Below, in pieces: positions 1 to 9,748 of a stretch of DNA of 64,000 nt. A program made the position numbers and the translations under genes. Within the stretch, counting starts at the first letter, position 1. Every line of letters starts with the position of its first letter. This DNA comes from JBNKHH01 sp050290245 (GTDB taxonomy: Bacteria > Pseudomonadota > Alphaproteobacteria > Rhodobacterales > Rhodobacteraceae): the NCBI GenBank assembly GCA_050290245.1, contig JBNKHH010000068.1:136038-200037 (forward strand), read 5' to 3'. The notes under the pieces are model-generated. The model was not told where the DNA came from, ran no database searches, and saw only the letters and a list, made by a program, of their open reading frames with translations.

Positions 1-697
1 CCTCTTCGAACAACATGCCGAACTGGTCAGGGGACTGGCTGCGTTCGGCAGGGAACTGGCCCAGGATCACGCCATCATCCAGCACCACGGCCCCGAGGTA
101 GAGCGCGGTCGGGAGGTCAAAGAGCGCGGCGTCGATCTGGTTAGCCTTGAGCGCCTCGACTACGTCGGCGTTATCGCCATAAAGCAGCGGGTCGCTGTCG
201 GGCTGGACAACCTCGGCCAGCATCGAGACGGCGGTGGTGGCGGCATCTGCGCCCCATTTCAACGACTTAAGGGACGGAAGCGATGCAGTTGCACCGCCGT
301 CGACCACGGGTTTGCGCGTTAGCACGGCCATTGCGGCGGAATAATAGGGGGCCGAGAAGTCGACGATCTCGTCACGTTCGGGCGTGATCGAGTATTGCTG
401 CATGTTGAAGTCGAAGTCCTTGGCGCCGGGCTGAATGGCCTGATCGAAGGAGGACCGGACCCAGGTGACCTGGTCGTCTGAAAAGCCCATTTCATTGGCA
501 ACGGCATAGGCGACAGCGGCCTCGAAGCCCTGTTTGGACTCGGGGGCGTCGTCGATAACCCACGGGAAATATGCGGGGTTTCCGGTTGCAATTGTCAATG
601 TCCCCTCGGTCAGGGTCTTGCCGGTCGCACAGTCGTTCTGGGCGAAAGCAGGTGTGGTCAACGCGATCAAAAGCGCGGTGCTCATGAGGTGTCGCAT
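1..697 (-). CDS. Amino-acid-type ABC transporter periplasmic binding protein (partial)
   Basis: The open frame starts at ATG 697 and runs off the left edge, so the C-terminus is missing; about 232 residues are present. The first 19-20 residues are a signal peptide ending in AFAQ. What follows reads like a family 3 solute-binding protein: GTLTIATGNPAYFPW near the mature N-terminus, a KQGFEAAVAYAVA segment, and the FSAPYYSAAMAVL stretch typical of polar amino acid binding proteins. The likely role is capture of an amino acid or related small polar compound in the periplasm for an ABC importer whose other genes would lie left of the window. Family is fairly certain; ligand is unknown. Confidence 0.8.
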   Translation of the reverse strand, partial: MRHLMSTALLIALTTPAFAQNDCATGKTLTEGTLTIATGNPAYFPWVIDDAPESKQGFEAAVAYAVANEMGFSDDQVTWVRSSFDQAIQPGAKDFDFNMQQYSITPERDEIVDFSAPYYSAAMAVLTRKPVVDGGATASLPSLKSLKWGADAATTAVSMLAEVVQPDSDPLLYGDNADVVEALKANQIDAALFDLPTALYLGAVVLDDGVILGQFPAERSQSPDQFGMLFEE

Positions 698-1022
698 GAA
701 TTTGCTCCCTGTTGTTTTGGTCAGAGTTCTCCGCCTGAGCAGGAATGTCCATGCCTTTCAACGCAACGTTCGGCGGTAGGCCGTACGCTGCTTGCGCGGC
801 GGCGTCGGCAAATCATGAGTGAGTGCCTGCAGAACCCGGGAGTTGACACGTCAGTATTCCGTCGACGTTGCGTCGGCCTTTCGCAGGGAAAGGGACTGCG
901 CGACGGGACGGTTGAACGGGCGGACGGCATGGAGGGCGGGGCCGTGAACAAAGGGCAATGCCGTACCGTCTCGTGTAACCGATGGGTCATACTCTCGCCC
1001 AAGTTCGTTGGAATCATGCGGC
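698..1022. other. Intergenic region between two divergent genes
   Basis: About 325 bases separate the binding-protein gene (leftward) from the EF-hand gene (rightward). It must hold the two divergent promoters. I see no RNA gene, convincing operator or conserved small frame; the short frames here are ordinary GC-rich chance frames. Confidence 0.5.
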
Positions 1023-2693
1023 ATGTTTCAAAAAGCCATTTTAGGAGCCGTTTTGACCTGGGGTGTTTTGACACCGCCGGTCGCGGCCGAAATCAAGTTC
1101 ATCCGGCCGGGCGAAAAGCCCCTGTCGCAGCCGCCTGTTTCGTCGGTGGCCGCGTTGGACCTGGATGCTTTGTATCGGGGAATCGAACTGACCGGGCGTG
1201 TGCGGGCGCGCACGACGCGCGAGATGATCGTTGCGACGATGATGGACGAATTTGCGCGCGAGGACGTCGATGGGAAGCCAGGCATTAGCGACGCCGACAG
1301 GCTGTTGGCCGCCGATGTCGAGATCGCGGCCAAGCGGGCGAACGCCTTGCGGACGCTGCACCAAAACGATCTGGACAGTGACGGGGTGGTGACCCGCGGT
1401 GAGTTGGTCACTGTCGGACGAGTGCAGAATGCGAAGAAGGCGCAGCGGCATCAGCCGAACGGTTCGGTCGTCATGACGGCTGAACAACGCGAGACACTGG
1501 TGCTGGATTTCGTTGCAAGATCCCTTGCGAAGGATCGCGACGGTGACGACAGTCTGACGGCAGAGGAGGTTGTCGCCGGCCTGAACGAGGACCAAATCCG
1601 GACCCGGTACCGGACCGAGGGTGGTCTTGTGAAGGCAATCTGGGACGTCAATGCGGACGGGGTCATCACCGAGAGCGAGATGCGCCAGTCGCTGGACCGG
1701 CTGTTGGGGCTGATTGACTCGAACGGCGACGGGATCATCGACCCGGAAGAGGCTGCGCCGATCCGCAAGGCGATGATCGCGGCCAAGGTCAGGGCGGATG
1801 ATCCGTCGCGCGGCAAGCGTGTGGCTTGCTCGCTTCCCCAAGTGCCGAACTCGGCCGAGGTGATCGTGCTTCAGGGCGAGTCGGGCACGGCAGTGACCAA
1901 CCTCGGCTTCGTTGGTCCCAGGGACCAGATCGTAAGGATGACGGACGTGGCGGTGCCGGAGGGCGGGCGCGATCTTTATCTGCTGGTGTCGATGCGCAAG
2001 CCTGCGCTGGTGCGACTGTCCGGTCCGGGAGAGGAACGCGTCAAGGCGGTAGTGGGCGTTGCCGCCCCCGTGGCCGTGACCGGCGGTAAGGCCAGCTTGG
2101 CGAACACGCCTTGCCATCGGGGATTCCTGGGGATCCGGATCATCGAGCCGGGTGGTGTTGAGAAAGAGTTTGGCAAGGCTTTGGGGCGCGACGACGTGCG
2201 GGCGCTGGTGGCTGATCGTCTTGGCCGCGTGGACCTTGGAACATGGACGAATGATCCCGTTGCGCGTCTGGCAGGCGATGCTACGCCGATGATGGAAGGC
2301 GACGGCCAGGTGATCGTCGATCGGTTCCTGAGTTATGATCCCGGCGGGTTCCAGATGCCGGACCCAAACCGGGTTCAGTCGACCGTTCCGGTCAAGTCGC
2401 GCGCGTTGCCGCCGTTGGAGATCGGGCTGATCGTCCTGGCGTCGGAAGGGAAGATCGATTTTGTCGCGCCCGAGCCGGATATTGTTGGCACAGGCACGGA
2501 CGGCGAAGCGCGTGACGGGATCGCCGGTTGGCTGAAGTCGCCGAAGAAGAAGCCCAGGGGGCCCGTGCCGCTGACCGTATTGGTTCGGCGGGCGATTGAC
2601 CTCCCCGCCGGTTTGACGACCGAGCGAAGCGTTCGATTGATTGTGCCGGACGGAGTTCCGGCGCCGAGGGGAGCGAAGCCGGTTCTTCGGTAG
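1023..2693 (+). CDS. Exported EF-hand calcium-binding protein
   Basis: This 556-residue protein is read from ATG 1023. An in-frame TTG lies 15 bases upstream, but the ATG gives a clean signal peptide ending PPVAAEIKF. Residues about 65-270 carry a series of EF-hand loops: DLDSDGVVTRGEL, DRDGDDSLTAEEV, DVNADGVITESEM and DSNGDGIIDPEEA, plus a weaker one near DVDGKPGISDADR. These have the D-x-D/N-x-D/G spacing and final acidic residue needed for calcium. The remaining roughly 290 residues match no domain I recognise. They include two cysteines about 100 residues apart (in VACSLPQ and NTPCHRG) that could form a disulfide in the periplasm. The gene converges on ybbP with a 3-base gap. A calcium-responsive periplasmic role is an inference. 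Confidence 0.7.
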   Translation: MFQKAILGAVLTWGVLTPPVAAEIKFIRPGEKPLSQPPVSSVAALDLDALYRGIELTGRVRARTTREMIVATMMDEFAREDVDGKPGISDADRLLAADVEIAAKRANALRTLHQNDLDSDGVVTRGELVTVGRVQNAKKAQRHQPNGSVVMTAEQRETLVLDFVARSLAKDRDGDDSLTAEEVVAGLNEDQIRTRYRTEGGLVKAIWDVNADGVITESEMRQSLDRLLGLIDSNGDGIIDPEEAAPIRKAMIAAKVRADDPSRGKRVACSLPQVPNSAEVIVLQGESGTAVTNLGFVGPRDQIVRMTDVAVPEGGRDLYLLVSMRKPALVRLSGPGEERVKAVVGVAAPVAVTGGKASLANTPCHRGFLGIRIIEPGGVEKEFGKALGRDDVRALVADRLGRVDLGTWTNDPVARLAGDATPMMEGDGQVIVDRFLSYDPGGFQMPDPNRVQSTVPVKSRALPPLEIGLIVLASEGKIDFVAPEPDIVGTGTDGEARDGIAGWLKSPKKKPRGPVPLTVLVRRAIDLPAGLTTERSVRLIVPDGVPAPRGAKPVLR

Positions 2694-2696
2694 TCT

Positions 2697-5206
2697 CTAT
2701 TCCCGGCCCCTGAGCACGCGCGCTGGTCGTGCCGCAAGCGGTGCCCAGGCGAAAAGGAGGCCCGAGATCAGGGTGGCAAGGATGCCGCCGGCAACGATCA
2801 GCAGGGCCGAGACGGGTTCGAAGGTGTAGTCGACCTCCATCACGAAGCGCATGACGCCCCAGCCCGCGAGGCCGCCCGCAAGGATGGCGACAAGGCCCGC
2901 GGCGGCGCCGAGGAGGGCGGAGCGCAGCGCAAAGCTGGACAGGATGGTGCGGCGCGAGGCCCCGAGTGTCTTTAGCACGGCGGCCTCATAGGTGCGGGCA
3001 TGGACGCTGGCCGCCGAGGCTCCGATCAGGACGACACTGCCGGTGACCAGCGTAGCAAGCGCGCCATAGGTGATGGCCGAGGCGATGCCCGCCAGCACCT
3101 CGGTGACGCGTTGGATGGCGTCGGTGACGCGGATGGCGGTGATGTTGGGGTAGGCCGATGAGATTTCGCGCAGGATGGCGGGTTCGGCGGCGGGGTCGGC
3201 ATAGACGGTCGAGATGAAGCTGTGGGGCGCGCCTGCGAGGGCGGCGGGGTTCATGGTCATGACAAAGCCGATCCCGGCGGTCGAGAAGTCGACCTCGCGA
3301 AACGAGGTGATTTCGGCGGTGATGTCACGGCCCAGGATGTTGACGGTGATCTGGTCGCCAAGGGTCAGGCCAAGTTCGGCGCCTTCCTCGGCGGCAAAGC
3401 TGACCTGGGGCGGTCCGGCATATTCGGCGCTCCACCACCTTCCGTCCGTAATGACTGTGCCGTCCGGGGGCCGTTCGGAATAGGTGACGCCCCGGTCGCC
3501 GCGCAGCACCCAGTGATCGCCCGCGACCTCGGCTGCGGCGCGGCCGTTGATCCGGGTGATGATGCCCCGGAGCATGGGCGCGCTTTGAACGTCGGTGACG
3601 GCAGGATTGGCGTCAAGGCGGGCCCGAAAATCGTCCATCTGGGCGGGCTGGATGTCGATCATGAAGAAGGCCGGTGCACGTTCGGGCAGGTCGTTTTCGA
3701 TGGCCGAGCGCAGGTTGGTGTCAATCTGTCCGACGGCGGCCAGGACCGAGAGGCCAAGGCCGAGGGAGAGGACGACGGAGGTGGCCTCGCCGCCGGGTGC
3801 GCCGATGGCACCGAGGGCCAGTCGGAGCGCGCTTTTGCCTTTGGCAAGCGGGACAGCGCGGCGGGCGAGGCGACGGGTGGCGGCGGCGGCGAGGACCAGG
3901 AGAACGAAGGCGGCGATGATTCCGCCCGCCGCACCGAGTGTAAGGGTCCAAAGGCCGGAAAGGGTCGCAGCAGAGGCGACGAGAGCGGCGATCAGACCGG
4001 CGGTCACGGCCAGCCAGAGGGGCCGGGGCCAGGCATGGGTTTCGGCGGTCGCGTCGCGGAAGAGCGTGGCGGCGCGGACCTTTTCTGTGCGGGCCAGGGG
4101 CCAGAGGGTGAAGATCAGGGCCGAAAGCGCGCCGAAGAGGGCCGCTTCGGCCAGGGGTTTGGGGTGCACGGCAAAGACGGCGGGAACGGGAAGTTGTGCC
4201 TTGATCAGGGGGGCGAAGACCAATGGAAGGGCCGCGCCAAGGGCGAGACCGATCACGAGGCCAAGGGCGGTGAGGGCGAGGATTTGCAGGAGATAGGTCT
4301 GGAAGATCGTGCGGCTGTCGGCCCCGAGGGTTTTCAGCGTGGCGATGACGGGGGTTTTGGTGCGCAGGTAGGCGGTGACAGCAGCCGAGATGCCGACGCC
4401 GCCGACGGCCAGACCGGCGAGGCCGACAAGGACGAGGAAGGACGACAGGCGGTCGACGAAGCGGGCGACACCGGGCGCGCCGGCGCGCCGGTCGCGCCAG
4501 CGGACACCGGTGAAGGTGTTTTCGACCTCGGATTCGAGGGCGTCAAGATCGGCAGTCTCAGGCAGAAGGAGCTTGTATTCGGTTTCAAACAGGGTGCCGG
4601 GCTGGATCAGCCCGCTGTCAGCGAGGTCGGCAGTCAGAACGATCGTGCGGGGGCCGAGGCCGAAGCCGCCCGTTGCGTTGTCGGGTTCGCGGATTAGTTC
4701 CGCTGTCAGAACAAAGGTTTGCGCCCCCAGGGTGAAACGTTCGCCGGGAGCAATGTTGAGGCGGGCGGTCAGAACCGGGTCCATCACGGCACCGGGCAGG
4801 CCATCGGCCCCGGCGAGGGCTTGAGGCAAAGGCATGTCAGGGGAGAGGATGACGCCTCCAAGTAGCGGGTAGGCATCGTCGACGGCCTTGACCTGTGTGA
4901 GCCCGCGCTCGCCGGCGGGCGTGACGGCCATGGAGCGGAAATCGACGAGTTCCGAGACCTGGGCTGCGGTGGACCCCATCCAGGCGCGTTCGGCGTCGCT
5001 TGCAAAGCGGTAGGTCAGTTCGAGTTCCGCGTCGCCGCCCAGAATGGTGGCGCCTTCGCGTTCGAGGCCTGCGTGGATCGACGCGCGCACGCTGCCGACG
5101 GCGGCGATGGCGGCTACACCGAGGATCAGGCAGGCCAGGAAGATACGGAACCCCGCAAGGCCTCCGCGCAATTCGCGCCGGGCAATCCGGGAGGCGGTGG
5201 CAAGGC

Positions 5207-5210
<4 letters not shown>
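2697..5210 (-). CDS. ybbP: YbbP-like FtsX-family ABC transporter permease
   Basis: The protein has 837 residues from ATG 5210, which overlaps the ATPase stop by four bases (ATGA) and so is translationally coupled. The N-terminal MSLATASRIARRELRGG, the first membrane segment, the long periplasmic domain and two FtsX-type three-helix membrane blocks (about residues 240-400 and 690-830) match the large YbbP class of MacB-like permeases. A longer upstream start is possible in frame but lacks the coupled ribosome site. Together with the ATPase it would form a type VII, mechanotransmission-style ABC complex acting on envelope lipids or other hydrophobic molecules. The arrangement ybbA-ybbP divergent from a tesA-type gene is the same as in E. 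coli. Confidence 0.88.
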
Positions 5211-5899
<689 letters not shown>

Positions 5900-5933
5900 G
5901 CTCTCTCCGATCGGTTTCATTAGGGGATATGGG

Positions 5934-6587
5934 ATGATTGCCACGATCCGCAACGTCGCGCTTGCAACAATTCTTCTGATTTTGCCGTCAGTTGGCGCGG
6001 TTTCGGCCGAGCCCGTGGTCGTGGCGGCCCTGGGCGACAGCCTGACCCAGGGATATGGCCTGCCGCCTGAAGAGGGGTTCGTGCCGCAGTTGCAGGCCTG
6101 GCTTGAAGGCGAGGGCGCGGAGGTTCAGGTGATCAACGCGGGCGTGTCGGGCGACACGACAGCGGGCGGGCTCAGCCGCGTGGCGTGGACGCTGAGCGAC
6201 GATGTGGACGCGATCATTGTGGCATTGGGTGGCAATGACCTCTTGCGGGGTATTGATCCAGCCGTGTCAAAGGCGAACCTGGAGGGAATATTGCAGGCTG
6301 CCAAGGATAAAGGCGTGCCGGTTCTGTTGGTTGGGATGGATGCGCCGCCGAATTACGGTGCAGCCTATGAGGCGGCCTTTGACGGAATGTACGGGGAGTT
6401 GGCCGAGGCGTATGGCACGGTCCTTGCGCCGAACTTCCTTGGCGCCCTGGCGGCTATGGAGGATCGCGCGCGGGTTCTGGAAGATTACATGCAGGGCGAC
6501 GCGATCCATCCCAATGGCGCGGGAGTGAGGCTGATCGTTGAAGACCTGGGACCCTATGTTCTGGAGTTGATTGACGACGCTGAGTAA
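5934..6587 (+). CDS. tesA: Arylesterase / acyl-CoA thioesterase I family (TesA-like GDSL hydrolase)
   Basis: The 217-residue product has an N-terminal signal sequence (hydrophobic to about residue 24, ending VSAEP). The SGNH hydrolase blocks follow: GDSLTQGYGL with the nucleophilic Ser (block I), the INAGVSGDTTAGG region (block II), LGGNDLLRG (block III) and DAIHPNG with the catalytic Asp and His (block V). ATG 5934 follows a purine-rich GGGGATATGGG stretch. It would hydrolyse acyl esters or thioesters in the periplasm. Its divergence from ybbAP is a conserved pairing and suggests a joint role in handling hydrophobic acyl compounds. Start and family are secure; the natural substrate is not. 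Confidence 0.9.
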   Translation: MIATIRNVALATILLILPSVGAVSAEPVVVAALGDSLTQGYGLPPEEGFVPQLQAWLEGEGAEVQVINAGVSGDTTAGGLSRVAWTLSDDVDAIIVALGGNDLLRGIDPAVSKANLEGILQAAKDKGVPVLLVGMDAPPNYGAAYEAAFDGMYGELAEAYGTVLAPNFLGALAAMEDRARVLEDYMQGDAIHPNGAGVRLIVEDLGPYVLELIDDAE

Positions 6588-6842
6588 GGCAGCGGAAGAC
6601 GTCACGTTCACTGCCGCCATGGGCGCCGTGCCACTCGGGAAAGATGGAGCGATGTCGTGGGATCGTGACAGGTGGTTCCCGCGGTGGTAGTCTGGGTTCG
6701 AAGAATGGAGAGTTTATGACCCGTTGAGGTGGGGAGACGCCAGGTCTCCCGATGCATGTCGGCTCCTTGAGACCCTGCGATTTGCGGGGCTGGAGGGCAT
6801 GATTTTTCTCGAATTTTCAGACCTTCATGTGAGATCACACCA

Positions 6843-7919
6843 ATGACACGGGACTATTCCCAATTTTTTTCCGCTGCCGCACCTTCAGCGCCGGGCCTGT
6901 CGGCCCTGGGCCGGTTGGGGTGGCGTTCGTTCTTTGCCCAGCAAGTCGATGCCGACGCGTTGGCGGCTACGCCTCCGGTGCGCGTGGTCGAAGTGAACCG
7001 CACCGGCCTGCGTGTCCTCGGCGACGGTATCGAGGCCGAGGTGCCTCCGGGGCCCGAGGCGACCGTGGGCGACTGGCTTCTGCTGGACCGCGACTTGCCG
7101 ACCCGGAGCCGGGTCCTGCGGCGGTCGAGCCTGTTCAAGCGGCGAGCGCCCGGCCACGACCGGCGCGAGCAGTTGATCGCGGCCAACGTAGACACGGTGT
7201 TCGTCGTCACGTCATGCAACCAGGATTTCAACGTGGCGCGTCTGGAGCGCTATATCGCGCTGGCGTTCGAGGCCGAGGTCGAACCGGTCATCGTGCTGAC
7301 TAAGCCGGACCTTTGCGACGATCCGGCGACCTATGAGGTCGAGGCGGCCGCGATTTCGAGCCGGGTGCCGGTGATCGTTCTGAACGCCAAGGGCGGTGCG
7401 GTGCGCGATGCATTGAAGCCGTGGTGCGGGCCTGGCCGGACGATTGCTTTCCTGGGCATGTCCGGCGTCGGGAAATCGACCTTGGTCAACGCTTTGATGG
7501 GCGAAGAGGCGGCCGAGACCGCTGCGATCCGGGAAGATGACTCGCGCGGGCGGCACACGACCACCCGGCGGCAGCTGTTCTTTCTGGGGGACGGCACGGC
7601 GGTTCTGGATACTCCGGGAATGCGTGAGATCCAGCTGACCGAAGCGGGAGCCGGGGTGTCGGAGCTGTTCGGCGATATTGAAGAGTTGGCGGCGGGGTGC
7701 AAGTTTCGCGACTGCGCGCATGACACCGAACCGGGCTGCAGGGTGCGCGCGGCCATTGAGGCCGGTGAACTGGAGGCGGACCGGGTGGCGCGCTGGCAGA
7801 AACTGGCGGCCGAGGAGCGGTTCAACACGGCCTCGCTGGCCGAGCGGCGCGCGAGCGACAAGGCCTTTGGCAAGATGGTACGCTCGGTCATCAAGGAGAA
7901 GGAGGGGCGGCGGCGATAG
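6843..7919 (+). CDS. rsgA: Ribosome small subunit-dependent GTPase RsgA (YjeQ)
   Basis: This 358-residue circularly permuted GTPase matches RsgA over its full length. An N-terminal OB-fold covers about residues 40-105. The G motifs come in the permuted order: TKPD (153-156) before GMSGVGKST (205-213), then DTPGMRE (256-262). The C-terminal zinc knuckle uses C286, C291, H293 and C299. The protein assists late maturation of the 30S subunit. ATG 6843 opens the frame directly after a 255-base gap in which I see no gene. A strong hairpin with a T-run follows the stop. Confidence 0.96.
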   Translation: MTRDYSQFFSAAAPSAPGLSALGRLGWRSFFAQQVDADALAATPPVRVVEVNRTGLRVLGDGIEAEVPPGPEATVGDWLLLDRDLPTRSRVLRRSSLFKRRAPGHDRREQLIAANVDTVFVVTSCNQDFNVARLERYIALAFEAEVEPVIVLTKPDLCDDPATYEVEAAAISSRVPVIVLNAKGGAVRDALKPWCGPGRTIAFLGMSGVGKSTLVNALMGEEAAETAAIREDDSRGRHTTTRRQLFFLGDGTAVLDTPGMREIQLTEAGAGVSELFGDIEELAAGCKFRDCAHDTEPGCRVRAAIEAGELEADRVARWQKLAAEERFNTASLAERRASDKAFGKMVRSVIKEKEGRRR

Positions 7920-7939
7920 CGTCGGCGCCCTGCATCACG

Positions 7940-7973
7940 CGGCGTGCGGGCGGGGGGCGGCACGCCGTCTTTT
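7940..7973 (+). terminator. Rho-independent terminator of rsgA
   Basis: CGGCGTGC (7940-7947) pairs perfectly with GCACGCCG (7960-7967) around a G-rich 12-base loop, followed by TCTTTTG. It lies 20 bases after the rsgA stop, in the convergent gap before the DUF1491 gene. Confidence 0.75.
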
Positions 7974-7998
7974 GTGTATTTTGGGCAATATAAATGGG

Positions 7999-8331
7999 TT
8001 AGCTGTCGAGGCCCGGCTCGTCCAGGAGGTGCCGGCCGTCCTTGTCCTCGACTTCGATGGTCCAGAGGTCGGGATCGAAGCCTTGCTGTTTCGCAATCGA
8101 GGCGTCGACCTTCTGCTCGGGGCCCTCGGCGAGGACGATCCATCTGCGTTCACCTGACATCAAGTCGAAAGAGCGTTGGAAGCAGGTGGCGCTGCCGTCG
8201 AGGCGGTTCAGTTTCACGAGAACGGCGCCAGCGGTCTTGTCGCCCTTTCGGGTGATGAAGGCCGGGATGGATGCGAGGCGCAGGCGCGTCAGGTAGGCAG
8301 CGATCCAGATTTCGGTCGTCAGGCGGCTCAT
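7999..8331 (-). CDS. DUF1491 family protein
   Basis: The 110-residue protein (MSRLTTEIWIAAYLTRLRLA...) has the pattern of DUF1491: an RKGD-x-x-AGAVLVKLN segment followed by a DLMSGERRW segment and a W-x-IEVED motif near the C-terminus. It is a small soluble alphaproteobacterial protein of unknown function that is often found next to era. Start ATG 8331 overlaps the stop of the upstream 132-residue gene (ATGA), so the three genes era, the hypothetical and this one form a coupled unit. No function can be assigned. Confidence 0.8.
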   Translation of the reverse strand: MSRLTTEIWIAAYLTRLRLASIPAFITRKGDKTAGAVLVKLNRLDGSATCFQRSFDLMSGERRWIVLAEGPEQKVDASIAKQQGFDPDLWTIEVEDKDGRHLLDEPGLDS

Positions 8332-8726
8332 GCGTCCCACCAAACCCATAGCGGCATGGCACCGTCGGAGGCTTGGACGGTAACGCAGGATTCTTCATGC
8401 GGGGCGACGGTTTCGAGGAGAGTCATGAGGTCGGCCAATTGGTCAGCTTCGATGGCAAACGACAGGCTTGCGGCCTCAGTTGGTGGTTCGGACCCGAGGA
8501 TGATCAGAGCGTCGGGGAAGGCGATGCGGGGCCAGGGTTGCGTGTCGGGCGGTAGTGTGCCGAAGCGCAGGAGGTGGGGCGTCTTCGGCGTGAGCGCGGC
8601 AAGGCGGTCTTTGAGGCGCGTGCGCGCCGACGGGGATTGCGCGCGCAGGTGAAGGCCGAAATATCCGCGCGAAGGACGTTCATAGCGCCAGAGCGCCACG
8701 TCTCTGTGGGCGGATTTCCCCGTCAT
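8328..8726 (-). CDS. Hypothetical protein between era and the DUF1491 gene
   Basis: This 132-residue protein is rich in Pro and Trp, with no signal peptide or membrane segment. I do not recognise a family. Its reality is supported by ATGA overlaps at both ends: its start overlaps the era stop (8723-8726) and its stop overlaps the DUF1491 start (8328-8331). Such double coupling is typical of genuine genes in this window. The C-terminus MPLWVWWDA is aromatic. It could be a species-group-specific small cytoplasmic protein. Confidence 0.65.
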   Translation of the reverse strand: MTGKSAHRDVALWRYERPSRGYFGLHLRAQSPSARTRLKDRLAALTPKTPHLLRFGTLPPDTQPWPRIAFPDALIILGSEPPTEAASLSFAIEADQLADLMTLLETVAPHEESCVTVQASDGAMPLWVWWDA

Positions 8727-9631
8727 CCGTTGCCGTCGGAAAAGTCGAGGCCCATTTCCGAGTAACGCTCGGCCTCGTCCTGCCAGCCGGCGCGGACCTT
8801 GACGGTCAGGAAGAGGTGGACCTTGCGTCCGATGAATTCGCTGATTTCCTCGCGGGCCATCTTGCCGACGGCCTTGATGGTTTCGCCCTTGTGGCCGAGG
8901 AGGATGCCCTTGTGGCCGTCGCGGGCGACGTAGATCACCTGGTCGATGCGCACCGAGCCGTCTTTCCTGTCTTCCCAGTTCTCGGTTTCGACGGTGAGCT
9001 GATAAGGCAGTTCCTGGTGCAGGCGCAGCGTCAGCTTTTCGCGCGTCATCTCGGCGGCGATCATGCGCATGGGCATGTCGGCGATCTGGTCTTCAGGGTA
9101 GAGCCAGGGGCCTTCAGGCAGGCTTTCGGCCAGCCAGTGGCGCAGATCGTCGACGCCGCGGCCCTTTTCGGCGGAGATCATGAATGTCTTGGCGAAGGGG
9201 TAACGCTTGTTCAGCTTTTCGGTCAGGTCGAGGAGGGCCGGGGCCTCGACGCGGTCGATCTTGTTGATGGCCAGCGCAACAGTGCGGCCCTGGCCGATTT
9301 CGTCAAGGCGTTCGAGGATGGCTTCGACGCCGGGGGTCAGGCCCCGGTGCGCTTCGATCATCAGGACCACGATATCGGCGTCGGCGGCCCCGCCCCAGGC
9401 GGCGGCGACCATGGCGCGGTCAAGGCGGCGGCGGGGGCGGAAAAGGCCCGGCGTGTCGACGAAGACGATCTGGCTGTCACCTTCCAGCGCCACGCCACGG
9501 ATGCGCGCGCGGGTGGTCTGGACCTTGTGGGTCACGATCGAGACCTTGGCCCCGACCATGCGGTTCAAAAGGGTGGATTTGCCCGCGTTGGGCTCTCCGA
9601 TAAGGGCGACGAAACCGGCGCGTGTGGTCAT
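8723..9631 (-). CDS. era: GTPase Era
   Basis: The 302-residue protein carries G1 GEPNAGKST (12-20), G3 DTPG (59-62) and G4 NKID (123-126). A C-terminal KH domain contains GHKGILLGHKGETIK. Era binds the 3' end of 16S rRNA and checks 30S maturation. The start MTTRAGFVALIGEPNAGKS is the standard Era N-terminus; the frame stays open a further 18 codons upstream without an Era-like sequence. The upstream neighbour is normally rnc in related bacteria, but here it is a catabolic fusion gene 117 bases away, so the usual rnc-era link is absent. Confidence 0.97.
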   Translation of the reverse strand: MTTRAGFVALIGEPNAGKSTLLNRMVGAKVSIVTHKVQTTRARIRGVALEGDSQIVFVDTPGLFRPRRRLDRAMVAAAWGGAADADIVVLMIEAHRGLTPGVEAILERLDEIGQGRTVALAINKIDRVEAPALLDLTEKLNKRYPFAKTFMISAEKGRGVDDLRHWLAESLPEGPWLYPEDQIADMPMRMIAAEMTREKLTLRLHQELPYQLTVETENWEDRKDGSVRIDQVIYVARDGHKGILLGHKGETIKAVGKMAREEISEFIGRKVHLFLTVKVRAGWQDEAERYSEMGLDFSDGNG

Positions 9632-9748
9632 GGGCGGGCAATCTGGTTGTTCAGGTATCCCCGGCATGTAGCGGGTTTCGCCCACTCCCGCCAGAGACCT
9701 TTTCTGCGGGAACCTGCCTTGGAGCGGCCGAAAACGCGATGTTTTTTG

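Noticed and set aside
3222..4697. A 491-codon glycine-rich frame antisense to ybbP
   Set aside because: Composition (Gly, Glu, Asp rich, repetitive) is typical of the reverse of membrane-protein genes in GC-rich DNA.
5900..5953. Longer N-terminus for the YbbA-like ATPase
   Set aside because: It would overlap the start of the divergent tesA-type gene and lacks the GGAGAG site found before ATG 5899.
6608..6838. 76-codon leftward frame in the gap between tesA and rsgA
   Set aside because: No ribosome site, no family resemblance and unusual composition compared with the real small proteins here.
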